Shown here piece after piece: positions 45,724-55,814 of a stretch of 64,000 bases of DNA; position 1 is the first letter of the stretch, and the number at the start of each line of letters is the position of its first letter. The stretch spans positions 1,798,001-1,862,000 of the forward strand of contig NZ_CP072934.1 in the NCBI RefSeq assembly GCF_024453815.1, given 5' to 3'. The position numbers and the translations under genes are program-made. The notes under the pieces are model-generated. The model worked only from the letters and a program-made list of their open reading frames with translations, was not told where the DNA came from and did not search any database. Source of the stretch: Corynebacterium pseudogenitalium (GTDB lineage: Bacteria; Actinomycetota; Actinomycetes; Mycobacteriales; Mycobacteriaceae).

Positions 45724-46446
45724 ATGCCTCTCACCCTCGATCCTGCCGAATCCGCCGAAGGACCTCTTCTGACCAAGGTGCTCGACGAGCTTGGGGGCGA
45801 GATTGTATCGGGGACAATGGCGCCGGGAGAGCGCTTTACGCTCCAGGATCTTTCCAGCCGGTTTGGGATTTCGCGCACAGTCGCGCGTGAGGCAATGCGC
45901 GCGCTGGAGCAGCTCGGGCTTGTGAGCTCCTCTCGCAGAGTCGGCATTAAGGTGCTGCCGGAAGAACACTGGGCTGTCTTTGACCAGGCGGTGATCCGTT
46001 GGCGTCTCAGCAGCGAAGCGCACCGAGCGAAGCAGATCGTGTCACTCGACCAGTTGCGCAAGGCAGTCGAGCCGGTCGCAGCAGCGCTCGCAGCGACGAA
46101 CGCAACGAAGGAACAAGCACAGGAACTCAAGGCGCTCGCCGAACAGCTCATGGAGCTCTCCGAAGCTGGACAGGGCAACACGGACGCGTTCCTCGAGGCG
46201 GATAAACGTTTTCACACCTTAATATTGGAGTGCTCCGGCAACGAGATGTTTAGCACCCTCACCCTTCCCATTCTGTACGTGCTTGAAGGGCGCACCCGCT
46301 ACGGCATCATGCCGAACGACCCACACCTTGATGCAATGGCATACCACCTGAAAGTGGCAGAAGCCATCCAATCCGGCGACTCAACAGGAGCAGAAAACGC
46401 ATCCTGGAGCCTTCTGCGCGGAGTGGACGGCTTCGTCGAGTTCTAA
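45724..46446 (+). CDS. gntR1: GntR/FadR-family regulator GntR1
   Basis: A 240-residue regulator: winged helix (ERFTLQDLSSRFGISRTVAREAMRALEQLGLV) and a C-terminal FCD ligand domain (HTLILECSGNEMF, PHLDAMAYHLKVAEAI). In C. glutamicum GntR1 (cg2783) lies in the same ctaD-nrdF-nrdE neighbourhood and controls gluconate catabolism and PTS sugar uptake, relieved by gluconate. I assign the name from this context and fold. ATG 45724 follows AAGGA by about 9 nt. Confidence 0.85.
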   Translation: MPLTLDPAESAEGPLLTKVLDELGGEIVSGTMAPGERFTLQDLSSRFGISRTVAREAMRALEQLGLVSSSRRVGIKVLPEEHWAVFDQAVIRWRLSSEAHRAKQIVSLDQLRKAVEPVAAALAATNATKEQAQELKALAEQLMELSEAGQGNTDAFLEADKRFHTLILECSGNEMFSTLTLPILYVLEGRTRYGIMPNDPHLDAMAYHLKVAEAIQSGDSTGAENASWSLLRGVDGFVEF

Positions 46447-46470
46447 GCCAGCACTGTTCTCAACCAGCGC

Positions 46471-48639
46471 TTACAGCATGCAGGATACGCAGCCCTCGAT
46501 CTCGGTGCCCTCCAGGGCCATCTGGCGCAGGCGGATGTAGTACAGGGACTTAATTCCCTTGCGCCATGCGTAGATCTGCGCGCGGTTCAGGTCGCGCGTC
46601 GTCACCGTGTCCTTGAAGAACAGGGTCAGCGACAGGCCCTGGTCGACGTATTTCGTAGCGACAGCGTAGGTGTCGACGATCTTCTCGAAGCCGATCTCGT
46701 AGGCGTCGTCGAAGTACTCGGTGTTCTCGTTGTTCAGGTGCGGTGCCGGGTAGTAGACGCGACCGATCTTGCCTTCCTTACGGATCTCGATCTTCGACGC
46801 GATTGGGTGGATCGAGGAGGTTGAGTTGTTAATGTAAGAAATCGAGCCGGTCGGCGGGATTGCCTGCAGGTAGCGGTTGTAGATGCCGTCGCGAGCGACC
46901 GCTTCTTTCAGTGCTGCCCATTCTTCGGCCGTCGGCACTGCAATCGTCGACTTTTCGAACAGCGCCTTGACCTTCTCCGTCTTCGGCTGGAAATCCTCCG
47001 GGTTGTAGCGGTCGAAGAACTCGCCGGTGGCGTACTCGGAGCGCTCGAAGTCTTCGAACTTCTCGCCCGTCTCCACTGCGATCTTGTGCGATGCCTTGAT
47101 GCACTCGTACATCACGGCCGCGAAGTAGGCGTTCGTGAAGTCGAGGCCTTCCTCTGAGCCGTAGTGGATGTGCTCGCGGCCAAGGAATCCGTGCAGGTTC
47201 ATCTGGCCCAGGCCGATGGCGTGGGAGGCGTCGTTACCCTCACGGATCGACGGCACCGAGTCAATCGACGTCTTGTCCGCCACCGCCGTAAGACCGCGGA
47301 TTGCGGTCTCGACGGTGCGGGAGAAGTCGTCGGAATCCATCGCCATCGCAATGTTCAAGGAGCCAAGGTTGCAGGAAATATCGTGGCCGACCTTCGCGTA
47401 CGTCAGGTCAGCGTTGAGCTCCGACGGGGAATTGACCTGCAGGATCTCGGAGCACAAGTTGGACATGTTAATGCGGCCAGTCTTGACCGGGTTCGCTCGG
47501 TTCGCGGTGTCCTCGAACATGATGTACGGGTAGCCGGACTCGAACTGGATCTCCGCCAGCGTCTGGAAGAACTGACGCGCATTAATCTTCGACTTGTGGA
47601 TGCGCGGGTCTTCCACCATCTCTTCGTACTTCTCGGTGACGGAGATGTCGGCGAACGGAACGCCGTAGACGCGCTCGACGTCGTACGGCGAGAACAGGTA
47701 CATGTCGTCGTTACGCTTCGCCAGCTCAAAGGTGATGTCTGGGACGACGACGCCCAGCGAGAGCGTTTTAATACGAATCTTCTCGTCAGCGTTTTCGCGC
47801 TTGGTGTCCAGGAACTTCATGATGTCAGGGTGGTGCGCGTTGAGATACACAGCACCTGCGCCCTGGCGTGCGCCGAGCTGGTTTGCGTAGGAGAAGGAGT
47901 CCTCCAGCAGCTTCATCACTGGAATCACACCAGACGACTGGTTCTCGATGTGCTTAATGGGCGCGCCGGCCTCACGAATGTTCGACAGCAGCAACGCTAC
48001 GCCGCCGCCGCGCTTCGACAGCTGCAACGAGGAGTTAATCGCACGGCCGATGGACTCCATATTGTCCTCGATGCGCAGCAGGAAGCAAGACACGAGCTCG
48101 CCGCGCTGCGCCTTGCCTGCGTTGAGGAATGTCGGCGTCGCCGGCTGGAAGCGGCCCGTCATAATCTCGTCGACGAGCGCGGATGCGACCTCTTCCCTAC
48201 CGTCGGCGAGGAAGAGCGCGGTCATCGCCACGCGGTCCTCGAAGCGCTCGAGGTAACGGCGACCGTCGAATGTCTTCAGCGTGTAGGAGGTGTAGTACTT
48301 GTACGCGCCCAGGAAGGACTTGAAGCGGAACTTAAAGGCATACGCACGCTTGAACGTGTCCTTCACGAACTCCCAGTCATATGCCTCAATAACCTCGGGC
48401 TCGTAGTACTTGTTGTCCACCAGGTACTTCATCTTCTCTTCGAGGTCGTGGAAGTACACCGTGTTCTGGTTCACGTGCTGCAGGAAGAACTGATTCGCAG
48501 CCTCGCGGTCCTTATCGAACTGGATCTGACCGTTTTCGTCGTACAGGTTCAGCAGTGCGTTGAGCGTGTGGTAGTCCAGCATGTCAGCCTCGTTGACTGG
48601 CTCCGGCACATTCTTGCCATGAATAGGGTTCGTAGACAC
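46471..48639 (-). CDS. nrdE: Class Ib ribonucleotide reductase, alpha subunit
   Basis: A 722-residue catalytic subunit converting ribonucleoside diphosphates to deoxy forms. Catalytic region [20 protein letters not shown] and NLCSEIL provide active-site cysteines; the radical-transfer Tyr pair lies near [19 protein letters not shown]-terminal redox pair Cys717 and Cys720 (GCVSCML) is re-reduced by NrdH. Missing the ATP-cone, as usual for NrdE. In operon nrdH-nrdI-nrdE (minus strand). Confidence 0.96.
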   Translation of the reverse strand: MSTNPIHGKNVPEPVNEADMLDYHTLNALLNLYDENGQIQFDKDREAANQFFLQHVNQNTVYFHDLEEKMKYLVDNKYYEPEVIEAYDWEFVKDTFKRAYAFKFRFKSFLGAYKYYTSYTLKTFDGRRYLERFEDRVAMTALFLADGREEVASALVDEIMTGRFQPATPTFLNAGKAQRGELVSCFLLRIEDNMESIGRAINSSLQLSKRGGGVALLLSNIREAGAPIKHIENQSSGVIPVMKLLEDSFSYANQLGARQGAGAVYLNAHHPDIMKFLDTKRENADEKIRIKTLSLGVVVPDITFELAKRNDDMYLFSPYDVERVYGVPFADISVTEKYEEMVEDPRIHKSKINARQFFQTLAEIQFESGYPYIMFEDTANRANPVKTGRINMSNLCSEILQVNSPSELNADLTYAKVGHDISCNLGSLNIAMAMDSDDFSRTVETAIRGLTAVADKTSIDSVPSIREGNDASHAIGLGQMNLHGFLGREHIHYGSEEGLDFTNAYFAAVMYECIKASHKIAVETGEKFEDFERSEYATGEFFDRYNPEDFQPKTEKVKALFEKSTIAVPTAEEWAALKEAVARDGIYNRYLQAIPPTGSISYINNSTSSIHPIASKIEIRKEGKIGRVYYPAPHLNNENTEYFDDAYEIGFEKIVDTYAVATKYVDQGLSLTLFFKDTVTTRDLNRAQIYAWRKGIKSLYYIRLRQMALEGTEIEGCVSCML

Positions 48640-48667
48640 AGATATCCTCTTGATGGTTCAGCGTTGA

Positions 48668-49213
48668 TTAACGATCGGCGTTACGGTATTTATTTGTATA
48701 TTTCTCGCGCAGTTGCGCTAAGCGTTGTGCGTTTTCCTGCCCCGGCAGCTGCCCAACCGACTCTAGCGCGTCTTCCTGCTCGGGGGTCAGCGGCAGCAAA
48801 CCGAGGCGGTCGGCGTGCTCGATCAGCTGATTGCGCACGCGAAGCACGTCGTCATCAGTACCCAGCAGCTCAAAGCGGAAAAGGTACGGGACGTTGCACT
48901 TCTCCGATATTACGTCACCAGCCAGGCCGTAGTCCGTGCCAAAGTTGGAGTTGCCAGACGCGATGACGCCACGGATATAGCTGCGGTTGTGTTCGTCATT
49001 CAAAAACTTGATGACCTGCGGCGGGACAGGTTTGGTGTTCACGTGCGTCATCGATACGCCCCCGCCATAGGTCGGGCAGATGAGGACGTAGGGCTCGTCG
49101 ATAATTGGTGCTGGGTCCGTGCGCCGCAACGGAATACGCTGCGCCGGAAGCCTCACCTTATCGACGAACCGCTTCGTCGTCTCTGTCAACGACGAGAAGT
49201 ACACGATCAACAT
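48668..49213 (-). CDS. nrdI: NrdI flavodoxin-like protein
   Basis: A 181-residue FMN protein providing the oxidant to assemble the NrdF dimanganese cofactor. The N-terminal FMN loop [26 protein letters not shown] and [18 protein letters not shown] are typical. The C-terminus is about 35-40 residues longer than common NrdI ([17 protein letters not shown] ...), a charged tail found in some corynebacteria. It lies 28 nt upstream of nrdE and 69 nt after nrdH. Confidence 0.93.
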   Translation of the reverse strand: MLIVYFSSLTETTKRFVDKVRLPAQRIPLRRTDPAPIIDEPYVLICPTYGGGVSMTHVNTKPVPPQVIKFLNDEHNRSYIRGVIASGNSNFGTDYGLAGDVISEKCNVPYLFRFELLGTDDDVLRVRNQLIEHADRLGLLPLTPEQEDALESVGQLPGQENAQRLAQLREKYTNKYRNADR

Positions 49214-49282
49214 GTTGGATGCCCTCTACATAAAAAGAGCCGCCAATGTGTAAAACACTAGCGGCGTGAGACGTCGGAAGAG

Positions 49283-49510
49283 TTAAGCCGCAGCCAGGCC
49301 ACGGATGCGCTCCGGGCGGAACCCAGACCAGTGCTCGCCGTTTACCTCAACGACTGGTGCCTGGAGGTAGCCGAGCGCGAGGACGTAGTCACGCGCTTCG
49401 TCGTCGACGGAGATATCTACGAGGTCGTACTCCAGCCCTGCTTTTTCGAGTGCTTTGGTAGTTGCTTTGCACTGCATGCACGCCGGCTTGGTGTAAACGG
49501 TAATAGACAT
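49283..49510 (-). CDS. nrdH: Glutaredoxin-like NrdH redoxin
   Basis: A 75-residue thioredoxin-fold electron donor for NrdE. Active site Cys11-Met-Gln-Cys14 in KPACMQCKATTKALE, plus the NrdH-specific WSGFRPERIRGL C-terminus. First gene of the nrdHIE operon; two NrdR-like boxes lie upstream at 49595-49642. Confidence 0.95.
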   Translation of the reverse strand: MSITVYTKPACMQCKATTKALEKAGLEYDLVDISVDDEARDYVLALGYLQAPVVEVNGEHWSGFRPERIRGLAAA

Positions 49511-49594
49511 AACCTGTGGGCTCTCTCTCTACATAAAATGAAGACTATTTCGGGAGTTTTCCCCGCGCCGTCTTGATCGGCGCTACAAGAGAAG

Positions 49595-49642
49595 ACACTA
49601 TACCTTGGGTGATATTTCTGCAAGTGATACTACATATAGTAG
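49595..49642 (-). promoter_or_regulatory. Pair of NrdR-like boxes upstream of nrdHIE
   Basis: Two 16-bp sites, ACACTATACCTTGGGT (49595-49610) and ATACTACATATAGTAG (49627-49642). Against the core CWAtATaTWG of the NrdR consensus the second matches 9 of 10 and the first 8 of 10. Starts are 32 bp apart, about three helical turns, as usual for NrdR. They lie 85-132 nt upstream of the nrdH ATG. NrdR would repress the operon when dATP is high. Confidence 0.75.
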
Positions 49643-49736
49643 TTACACGCGTGGTATTCCCAGCACGGCTCCCACCGCGGGTCCACATGTAGCCTAGACT
49701 ATGAAAAATCACTTCCGATGACCTGAAAGCCCACCA

Positions 49737-50600
49737 ATGTTTCGCTCCCACCCCAGCCCGCAGCAACGCTACAGCCACATGGCACGGCGCGCCGCGAGCG
49801 AGGTCATTGGCAGCTATTCGACGAGCTTCGGCGCCGCCACGCGACTACTTCCCGAGCCGCAGCGAACCGACATCCGCAACCTCTACGCGGTGGTGCGCAT
49901 CGCCGACGAAATTGTGGACGGCGCCACCCCCTCCCCCGAGCGCGCGGTAGCCCTCAAGGACTACGAGCAGTGCGTCCGCAGCGCCACAGCAACCACGTTC
50001 CACACCGACCCGATCCTGCACGCTTTCGCCGATACCGCGCGCCGCTGCAACTTCGATGACGCCCACCTCGCTGCGTTCTTCACCTCGATGCGCCACGACG
50101 TAACCGGCGAGGCGCACACGGAGGAGTCCGTCGAGCGATACATCTACGGCTCCGCCGAGGTCATCGGTTTGCTGTGCGTGGATGTCTTCTTCGGGGGCCG
50201 ACGCCCTCCCCAGGCCGAGTACAGCAAGCTGCAGGAAGGTGCGCGGGCGCTGGGGGCCGCGTTTCAGAAGGTGAACTTCCTGCGCGACTACGCCGACGAC
50301 ACCAACCGGCTCGCCCGTAACTACTTCCCGCAAGCTTCTTACCCGCTAACCAAGGCCGGCCGAGACGCGATCATCGCGGACATCCGCCACGACTTCGACG
50401 CCGCGTGGTCCGCCATCCCCGCGCTGCCCAAGCGCTGCGGTGTCGCCGTCGCGGTAGCGGCGAACCTGTTCGAAGCGCTCACCGACTTGCTCGCGGACAC
50501 GCCACCAGAAGCCATCCTCACCCAACGGGTCCGGGTGTCCGCGCCGCGGAAAGCAGCCATCATCGCGCGGACGGCGGCGACGGGAAGGAGGCTGCAGTGA
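49737..50600 (+). CDS. crtB: Phytoene synthase
   Basis: A 287-residue squalene/phytoene synthase joining two geranylgeranyl diphosphates to phytoene. Asp-rich motifs: RIADEIVDG and KVNFLRDYADDTNRLARNYFP; substrate signature GSYSTSFGAATRLLPE. The C-terminal basic stretch RVRVSAPRKAAI contains a palindrome-like TGTCCGC-GCC-GCGGAAA at 50536. ATG 49737 lies near no strong ribosome site. GTGA overlap at 50597-50600 couples it to crtI. Confidence 0.93.
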   Translation: MFRSHPSPQQRYSHMARRAASEVIGSYSTSFGAATRLLPEPQRTDIRNLYAVVRIADEIVDGATPSPERAVALKDYEQCVRSATATTFHTDPILHAFADTARRCNFDDAHLAAFFTSMRHDVTGEAHTEESVERYIYGSAEVIGLLCVDVFFGGRRPPQAEYSKLQEGARALGAAFQKVNFLRDYADDTNRLARNYFPQASYPLTKAGRDAIIADIRHDFDAAWSAIPALPKRCGVAVAVAANLFEALTDLLADTPPEAILTQRVRVSAPRKAAIIARTAATGRRLQ

Positions 50601-52147
50601 CGGAGCGCGTTGTCATCATCGGCGGGGGAATCGCAGGCCTGGCAACAGCGTGCCTGCTGGCGAAGCGCGGTTCGGCGGTGGTGGTCGTCGAAAAGAATGG
50701 GCACCTCGGCGGGCGCGCGGACGAGTTGCGCATCGGCGGCTTCCGCTTCGAGACCGGACCCTCCTGGTACCTCATGCCCGAGGCCTACGACCACTTCTTC
50801 GAGCTCATGGGCACCTCCACCGCGGCAGAGCTCGACCTGCAACTTCTCGACCCCGGCTACCGCATCTACCCCGAACACCGCCCGCTTCTCGACGTCCCCT
50901 TCGGTACCGACGCCGTCGCCGACCTCTTCGAGTCCCTCGAGCCCGGCGCGGGCGACGCGCTGCGCGACTACCTCGCCAGCGCGGCCGACGTCTACAACAT
51001 CGCGCTCGACCGCTTCCTCTACACCACGTTCAGTTCGCTGCGGCCGTTCCTGCACCGCGACGTCGTCTCCCGCGCATTCACCCTCGCGGTGTTGCTGCTC
51101 CAGCCGCTGCAGCGCTACGTGGACAAGCGTTTCCGCGACCCGCGCCTGCGCCAGATCCTGCAGTACCCGGCGGTGTTCCTGTCCTCACAGCCGCGCGACA
51201 CCCCGAGCCTGTACCACCTGATGAGCCACACCGACCTGACTCTCGGCGTGCGCTACCCACAAGGCGGATTCAGCGGCATCGTCACCGCGCTCGAGCGGCT
51301 CGCCCGCGCGCACGGCGTCGAAATCCTGCTTGAGCACGAGGCCACCAGCATCGAAGTTATCGACGGCTCCACCACCGGCATACACGTGCTCAGCGAAAGC
51401 GGGACGCGCTTCCTGCCCGCCGACGTCGTCGTCGCCGCCGGAGACCTGCACCACACCGAGACTTCGTTGCTCCCCGCGTCTGCTCGCACCTATTCCGAGG
51501 CGCACTTTAAGCACCACAACCCAGGTGTGAGCTGCGTACTCGCGCTCATTGGTGTGCGCGGTGCGCTGCCGGAACTGCTTCACCACACGCTGTTCTTTTC
51601 CGAGGAGTGGGGCGAAGACTTCGACGCCGTGTTCCCTGCTGACAGCAGCGGCTCGCGCGACGCATCGCGCTCGATCTACGTGTGCAAGCCCTCCGCCACG
51701 GACCCGACTGTCGCGCCCGCCGGGTGTGAGAATCTGTTCGTGCTCATCCCGGTTGCGGCCGACCCGTCGATCGGGCACGGGGACGCGTACGGCGCTGCAG
51801 AGTCCCCGCGTGTCGCCGCCATCGTTGACGCGACACTGGACCTCATCGTCGCACGCACTGGTGTCGCTGACCTGCGGGAACGGGTCGTCGTGAAGCGCAC
51901 CATCGGCCCCGCTGACTTCGCCGGACGCTACTACTCCTTCGCAGGTGGCGCCATCGGGCCCGCGCACACCCTGCGGCAATCCGCGTTCTTCCGCGGTCGC
52001 AACATTTCCGCCAAGGTGGACAACCTGTACTACGCGGGGCAAACCACCGTTCCTGGCGTCGGTGTGCCCATGTGCCTCATCTCTGCTGAGAACGTGGTCA
52101 AGCGCATGCTCGGACTTCGTGACGCATCTCCTATACCAAAACTGTGA
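50597..52147 (+). CDS. crtI: Phytoene desaturase
   Basis: A 516-residue CrtI-type FAD enzyme that desaturates phytoene towards lycopene. N-terminal Rossmann VIIGGGIAGLATACLLAKRGS, GRADELRIGGFRFETGPSWY, and C-terminal FAD motif YYAGQTTVPGVGVPMCLISAENV. GTG 50597 overlaps the crtB stop by 4 bp with AAGGAGG 5 nt upstream: translational coupling. No crtE or cyclase is nearby, so precursor and end product depend on other loci. Confidence 0.93.
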   Translation: MTERVVIIGGGIAGLATACLLAKRGSAVVVVEKNGHLGGRADELRIGGFRFETGPSWYLMPEAYDHFFELMGTSTAAELDLQLLDPGYRIYPEHRPLLDVPFGTDAVADLFESLEPGAGDALRDYLASAADVYNIALDRFLYTTFSSLRPFLHRDVVSRAFTLAVLLLQPLQRYVDKRFRDPRLRQILQYPAVFLSSQPRDTPSLYHLMSHTDLTLGVRYPQGGFSGIVTALERLARAHGVEILLEHEATSIEVIDGSTTGIHVLSESGTRFLPADVVVAAGDLHHTETSLLPASARTYSEAHFKHHNPGVSCVLALIGVRGALPELLHHTLFFSEEWGEDFDAVFPADSSGSRDASRSIYVCKPSATDPTVAPAGCENLFVLIPVAADPSIGHGDAYGAAESPRVAAIVDATLDLIVARTGVADLRERVVVKRTIGPADFAGRYYSFAGGAIGPAHTLRQSAFFRGRNISAKVDNLYYAGQTTVPGVGVPMCLISAENVVKRMLGLRDASPIPKL

Positions 52148-52166
52148 GAAGCTCGTGAAGATTCTG

Positions 52167-52172
52167 TACATT
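52167..52172 (+). promoter_or_regulatory. -10 hexamer of the surface protease-like gene
   Basis: TACATT ends 6 nt before ATG 52179; no Shine-Dalgarno. Confidence 0.4.
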
Positions 52173-52178
52173 TAATTC

Positions 52179-55100
52179 ATGCGAAGCTTCCGACCTGGTA
52201 AGACGCTTATCGCCCTTTTCACAGCCTTCGCGATGAGCACCACTGTCTTCTCCCCGCCCGACGCCACAGCCCAAACGACAAGTCAGTGGGTGCCCGATCA
52301 GCATGAGGAACTGTTCGAGCAGCGGGATGAGCTCTCATTCTCAAAGGGTGGCGCTGAGTACTTTTGCCAAGTTGCCCACATCGCCGACGGGCGCGTGTAC
52401 ACCGATGCGCTTTGCGGCGAAGGGCATTTCTTGTACTACCGCGACTCCGAGGGCTCCATACACTACTTCGAGGACAGGCAGACCGATTTTTCTCGCAACA
52501 AAGATCTCTTCCTGAATCGCTTCGCATCCTACGCGATCCCGGACTCGCTGCTTCCACAAGTCGGTGAGTCAGCTGAGCCAGTTCACGGTTCGTACCTCTC
52601 GGCCGGGGATACCGTGACCGTTCACGGCCCACGGGAAGACTACGATGCAACGATTGAGAACACCACCGATGGTTTCCTGGCGATTACGCTTCCGAGCCAT
52701 GCGTATTTGACACATGGCGCCCCAGTTTCAGTCGGCGGCCACTACCTTGGGATGTATGAGGGGGTCTTTGACAACAACGACCACAGACAGGGACTCGTCC
52801 TCCTCGCAGACCCAGAAGTTCCTCCGACAAGCGAACCGAACAAAGTGGCGTTACTCCTCGAGCGTGAATCCATGCTGTCATATGCTCCGGGCGAAGTAAG
52901 CACGATTAACCAGGGTGACAAGATTTTTAACAACGGTCATCGTTGCACCGTCGGATACATCGATAAGTCCAACAGCCGTATTTTCTTAGCTGGTCACTGC
53001 AGCGATGGCGGCCCTCTCTACTTCACCGACACACAAAAAAGGAACTATTACCTGGGCACGATGGTGACTGAGTTCGACTTCGAGGGAAGTCTCACCAACA
53101 GCACCATGAGCAAAGACTGGGGCTACATCGATATCCCCGAACACCGCTCGGCGTTACTTGGAGAGAATGCCTACACCTCCGACAGCGTCCTCCTACCGTC
53201 GATGCTTCGCGTCGGACAGATGGTGTACGGCTTCGGTCAAACAACCGGCCACGTGATGGAGAACTACGTCATGGGCGTGATTAATAACGTCATCCTCCTC
53301 ACACAACAAAACCCGATGCATGAGGGAGATTCCGGTGGGCCGAACTGGATCGTCGATGACGAAGGAAACCGGCACTTTATCGGGGTCAACTCCGGGAGTG
53401 ACGATGTCCCAGAAGGTCAAGCCCACAAATACGGTATTGCTGTCGGCTGGCACGAAACTCCGAACAGCGACGAGGAAGTCCAATACACAAATCTCGCACT
53501 ACAGCAGTGGGACGCTTACCAAAAGGCACAGAAAGAGGCCGAGAACCCCGTCGCGGTCAACCAGGGCGACACCGTGGGGCTCGACGACAATGACCGCGAC
53601 CTCTTCCTCGACCAGGAGTGCACAGCGAAATACATCGATCACGTCCACCAGCGGATCTACACCAGCCCCGCGTGCACCGGGCCGGGCAGGGCGCGCGGAG
53701 TTTCTACGACATACGGGTGGCCCAAGCACTGGGTACTGGCCGAAATCGGCACATTTTTCGACGCCCATCTGCCCTACATCCAGGCCCCAGATGGCACGCG
53801 GTTAGGCGAAAACCCTGATGCACCTGGGGAGCTCCTTTCGACCGACCAGGTACACCTTGGTGACACGGCTAGCATCGACTGGCGTTCATTGACGGTGGCA
53901 GGCACAGTCGGCGACGCGATCCTACTTCTCCCCTACGGGGATTTTGAGCCGGAGGTGAACACACCAGTCACCATCGGCGACAACGTTGCCGGCCTTGTTT
54001 CCGGGATCTACTACGACGAGAACGGCAACGTGAAAGGCATTGAAGTTCAGAGCCTTCTCGAGACTAATCCGATTGAGCTTCCAGAGGGCTGGCAGGAAAA
54101 CCTTCTCTACGAATACGCGAAGGCAACTGACAAGACCGCTCCCGTGGTTGAGGACGTCGAAAAGAAAGAATTCGACTCCGATGCCGAGATTGAGCCCTTC
54201 GAATTCACCATCACGGACGAGTACAACGAGCTGACTGTCGAGGTAACCGACCTGCCAGAAGGTCTGTATGCGGACATTCAGTACGACGAGCCACGGCTCC
54301 GCGCCACCGTCACTGTTCGAGGGACGCCGACGAAGCCAGGGGAACAAGATGCAACCGTGACGGCACGCGACGCACGTGGGAACGAAAAATCGAGCAGTAT
54401 CAGTTTCCAGATTAACGACGCCACTGCGCCCGTCATCGATACCACTGCGCTGGTCCTGGAGGCTGGCGAGTACGCCGACCTCAAGATTCCGGTCACTGAT
54501 AACAGGGACAGTTTCCTTACTGTGACAGTCAGTGCACTCCCTGATGGCCTCGTGTCATTTAGGGAGTACATCTACGGCACGACCACCGTCGTCGGAACGC
54601 ACGAGCTTCAGGTAACCGCCACGGACGCCGCTGGCAATACTGCAACGGAAACAGTTCAGCTCGAGGTGCGCGACACGAAGAAGCCAGCCATCAACATGCG
54701 GAGCAGCGCTCGCTGGGAAGCCAATTCAGAATTCAATGACTCCATCAGCATTGAGGTTGACGACGCAACCCCAGTCAGTGTGCGCGTCGACGGCCTCCCC
54801 CGAGGCTTGTCTTATGACGACACCAACGGCGTCATCGATGGCGTCACTGACGCGGTCGGCTCGCACTCTGTCACCGTCATCGCTACTGATACCAGTGGCA
54901 ATACATCCGAGGCGGAGCTCGAGCTGGTGGTAGAGGACACCACTGCCCCAACAGTGCAAAACGCCGAGTTTGAGCACGAAATTGGTACACCGTTCTCGCA
55001 TGTTGTTGATGCAACAGACGGCGTAGGGGTGGAACGGGTTACCGTTTCGGGTCTCCCACACGGTCTGCGTTTCGACGAAAGCTCCCGCACCATCAGCGGT

Positions 55101-55796
55101 ACACCTTCAGCGCTGGGCAACTTCCAGACTTCCGTCGAGGCGTTTGATGCGGCTGGAAATACGGGCCAGGGCGCAATTGGATTCCGCGTGGTGGACACCG
55201 TCCGGCCTCGCATCTTGGTGGACCACAACCCGCCTGCGGCAACCAAGTTCGACTTGCCTATCCGAGTCGAGGACGCAACCAAGACCGCTTTGTCCGTGAC
55301 CGGCCTGCCAGCCGGACTGCGGCATAAAGGGAACCGGATTGTTGGTTCGACCAAAGATTCGGGCACACACCGTGTAGTCATCACCGCCACGGATGAAGCT
55401 GGCAATCAAGCTTCCGAGACAATCACGCTGTCGGTGCCGAAGCCTCGCCCAACCAAGACAACAACCGCTTCGAAGCCTTCTACATCAGCTCCACAGAAGC
55501 CGAAAGAGACGACTCCCGCTGCAGAGCCTCCTCGCCAGACACCGGTTCCGACTAAGTCAACAGGCAAGACAACATCGTCTGCAGCACCGTCTGAGAAAGC
55601 TACGGCGACTACCGCACAATCCGAGCCTCCTACCTCAGATCCAACGCAGCCTCAGGTTGCAGAGGACGGCAGCGCTTCCGGTTCCTCGAAGGGTGGAATC
55701 GCCGCACTGGTAATTCTGGGCATCATCGCGTTGGTTGGTGGCATCGTCGCTACGAATCCTCAGCTCATGAAGCAGATTCAGTCGATGCTGCCGTAA
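52179..55796 (+). CDS. Surface protein with three trypsin-like modules and Ig-like repeats
   Basis: A 1205-residue exported protein. Signal peptide 1-31 (cleavage after DATA). Three trypsin-like modules: about 45-205, 240-420 and 465-635. Each begins with a Cys pair around the catalytic-His site (Cys63/79, Cys256/274, Cys481/499). Only module 2 keeps a full triad: His273 (AGHCSDG), Asp313 (KDWGYID), Ser385 (GDSGGP). In modules 1 and 3 the His is Leu78 and Ala498 and the Ser is missing. About five Ig-like/He_PIG domains follow (645-1105; DLPEGL, ALPDGL, GLPRGLSYD, GLPHGLRFD, GLPAGLRH), then a Thr/Pro/Ser-rich linker and a membrane helix (about 1172-1191) with a short basic tail. No LPXTG; anchored by the helix. 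Confidence 0.82.
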   Translation: MRSFRPGKTLIALFTAFAMSTTVFSPPDATAQTTSQWVPDQHEELFEQRDELSFSKGGAEYFCQVAHIADGRVYTDALCGEGHFLYYRDSEGSIHYFEDRQTDFSRNKDLFLNRFASYAIPDSLLPQVGESAEPVHGSYLSAGDTVTVHGPREDYDATIENTTDGFLAITLPSHAYLTHGAPVSVGGHYLGMYEGVFDNNDHRQGLVLLADPEVPPTSEPNKVALLLERESMLSYAPGEVSTINQGDKIFNNGHRCTVGYIDKSNSRIFLAGHCSDGGPLYFTDTQKRNYYLGTMVTEFDFEGSLTNSTMSKDWGYIDIPEHRSALLGENAYTSDSVLLPSMLRVGQMVYGFGQTTGHVMENYVMGVINNVILLTQQNPMHEGDSGGPNWIVDDEGNRHFIGVNSGSDDVPEGQAHKYGIAVGWHETPNSDEEVQYTNLALQQWDAYQKAQKEAENPVAVNQGDTVGLDDNDRDLFLDQECTAKYIDHVHQRIYTSPACTGPGRARGVSTTYGWPKHWVLAEIGTFFDAHLPYIQAPDGTRLGENPDAPGELLSTDQVHLGDTASIDWRSLTVAGTVGDAILLLPYGDFEPEVNTPVTIGDNVAGLVSGIYYDENGNVKGIEVQSLLETNPIELPEGWQENLLYEYAKATDKTAPVVEDVEKKEFDSDAEIEPFEFTITDEYNELTVEVTDLPEGLYADIQYDEPRLRATVTVRGTPTKPGEQDATVTARDARGNEKSSSISFQINDATAPVIDTTALVLEAGEYADLKIPVTDNRDSFLTVTVSALPDGLVSFREYIYGTTTVVGTHELQVTATDAAGNTATETVQLEVRDTKKPAINMRSSARWEANSEFNDSISIEVDDATPVSVRVDGLPRGLSYDDTNGVIDGVTDAVGSHSVTVIATDTSGNTSEAELELVVEDTTAPTVQNAEFEHEIGTPFSHVVDATDGVGVERVTVSGLPHGLRFDESSRTISGTPSALGNFQTSVEAFDAAGNTGQGAIGFRVVDTVRPRILVDHNPPAATKFDLPIRVEDATKTALSVTGLPAGLRHKGNRIVGSTKDSGTHRVVITATDEAGNQASETITLSVPKPRPTKTTTASKPSTSAPQKPKETTPAAEPPRQTPVPTKSTGKTTSSAAPSEKATATTAQSEPPTSDPTQPQVAEDGSASGSSKGGIAALVILGIIALVGGIVATNPQLMKQIQSMLP

Positions 55797-55814
55797 GAGG
55801 GCGCGCCGACGTGC

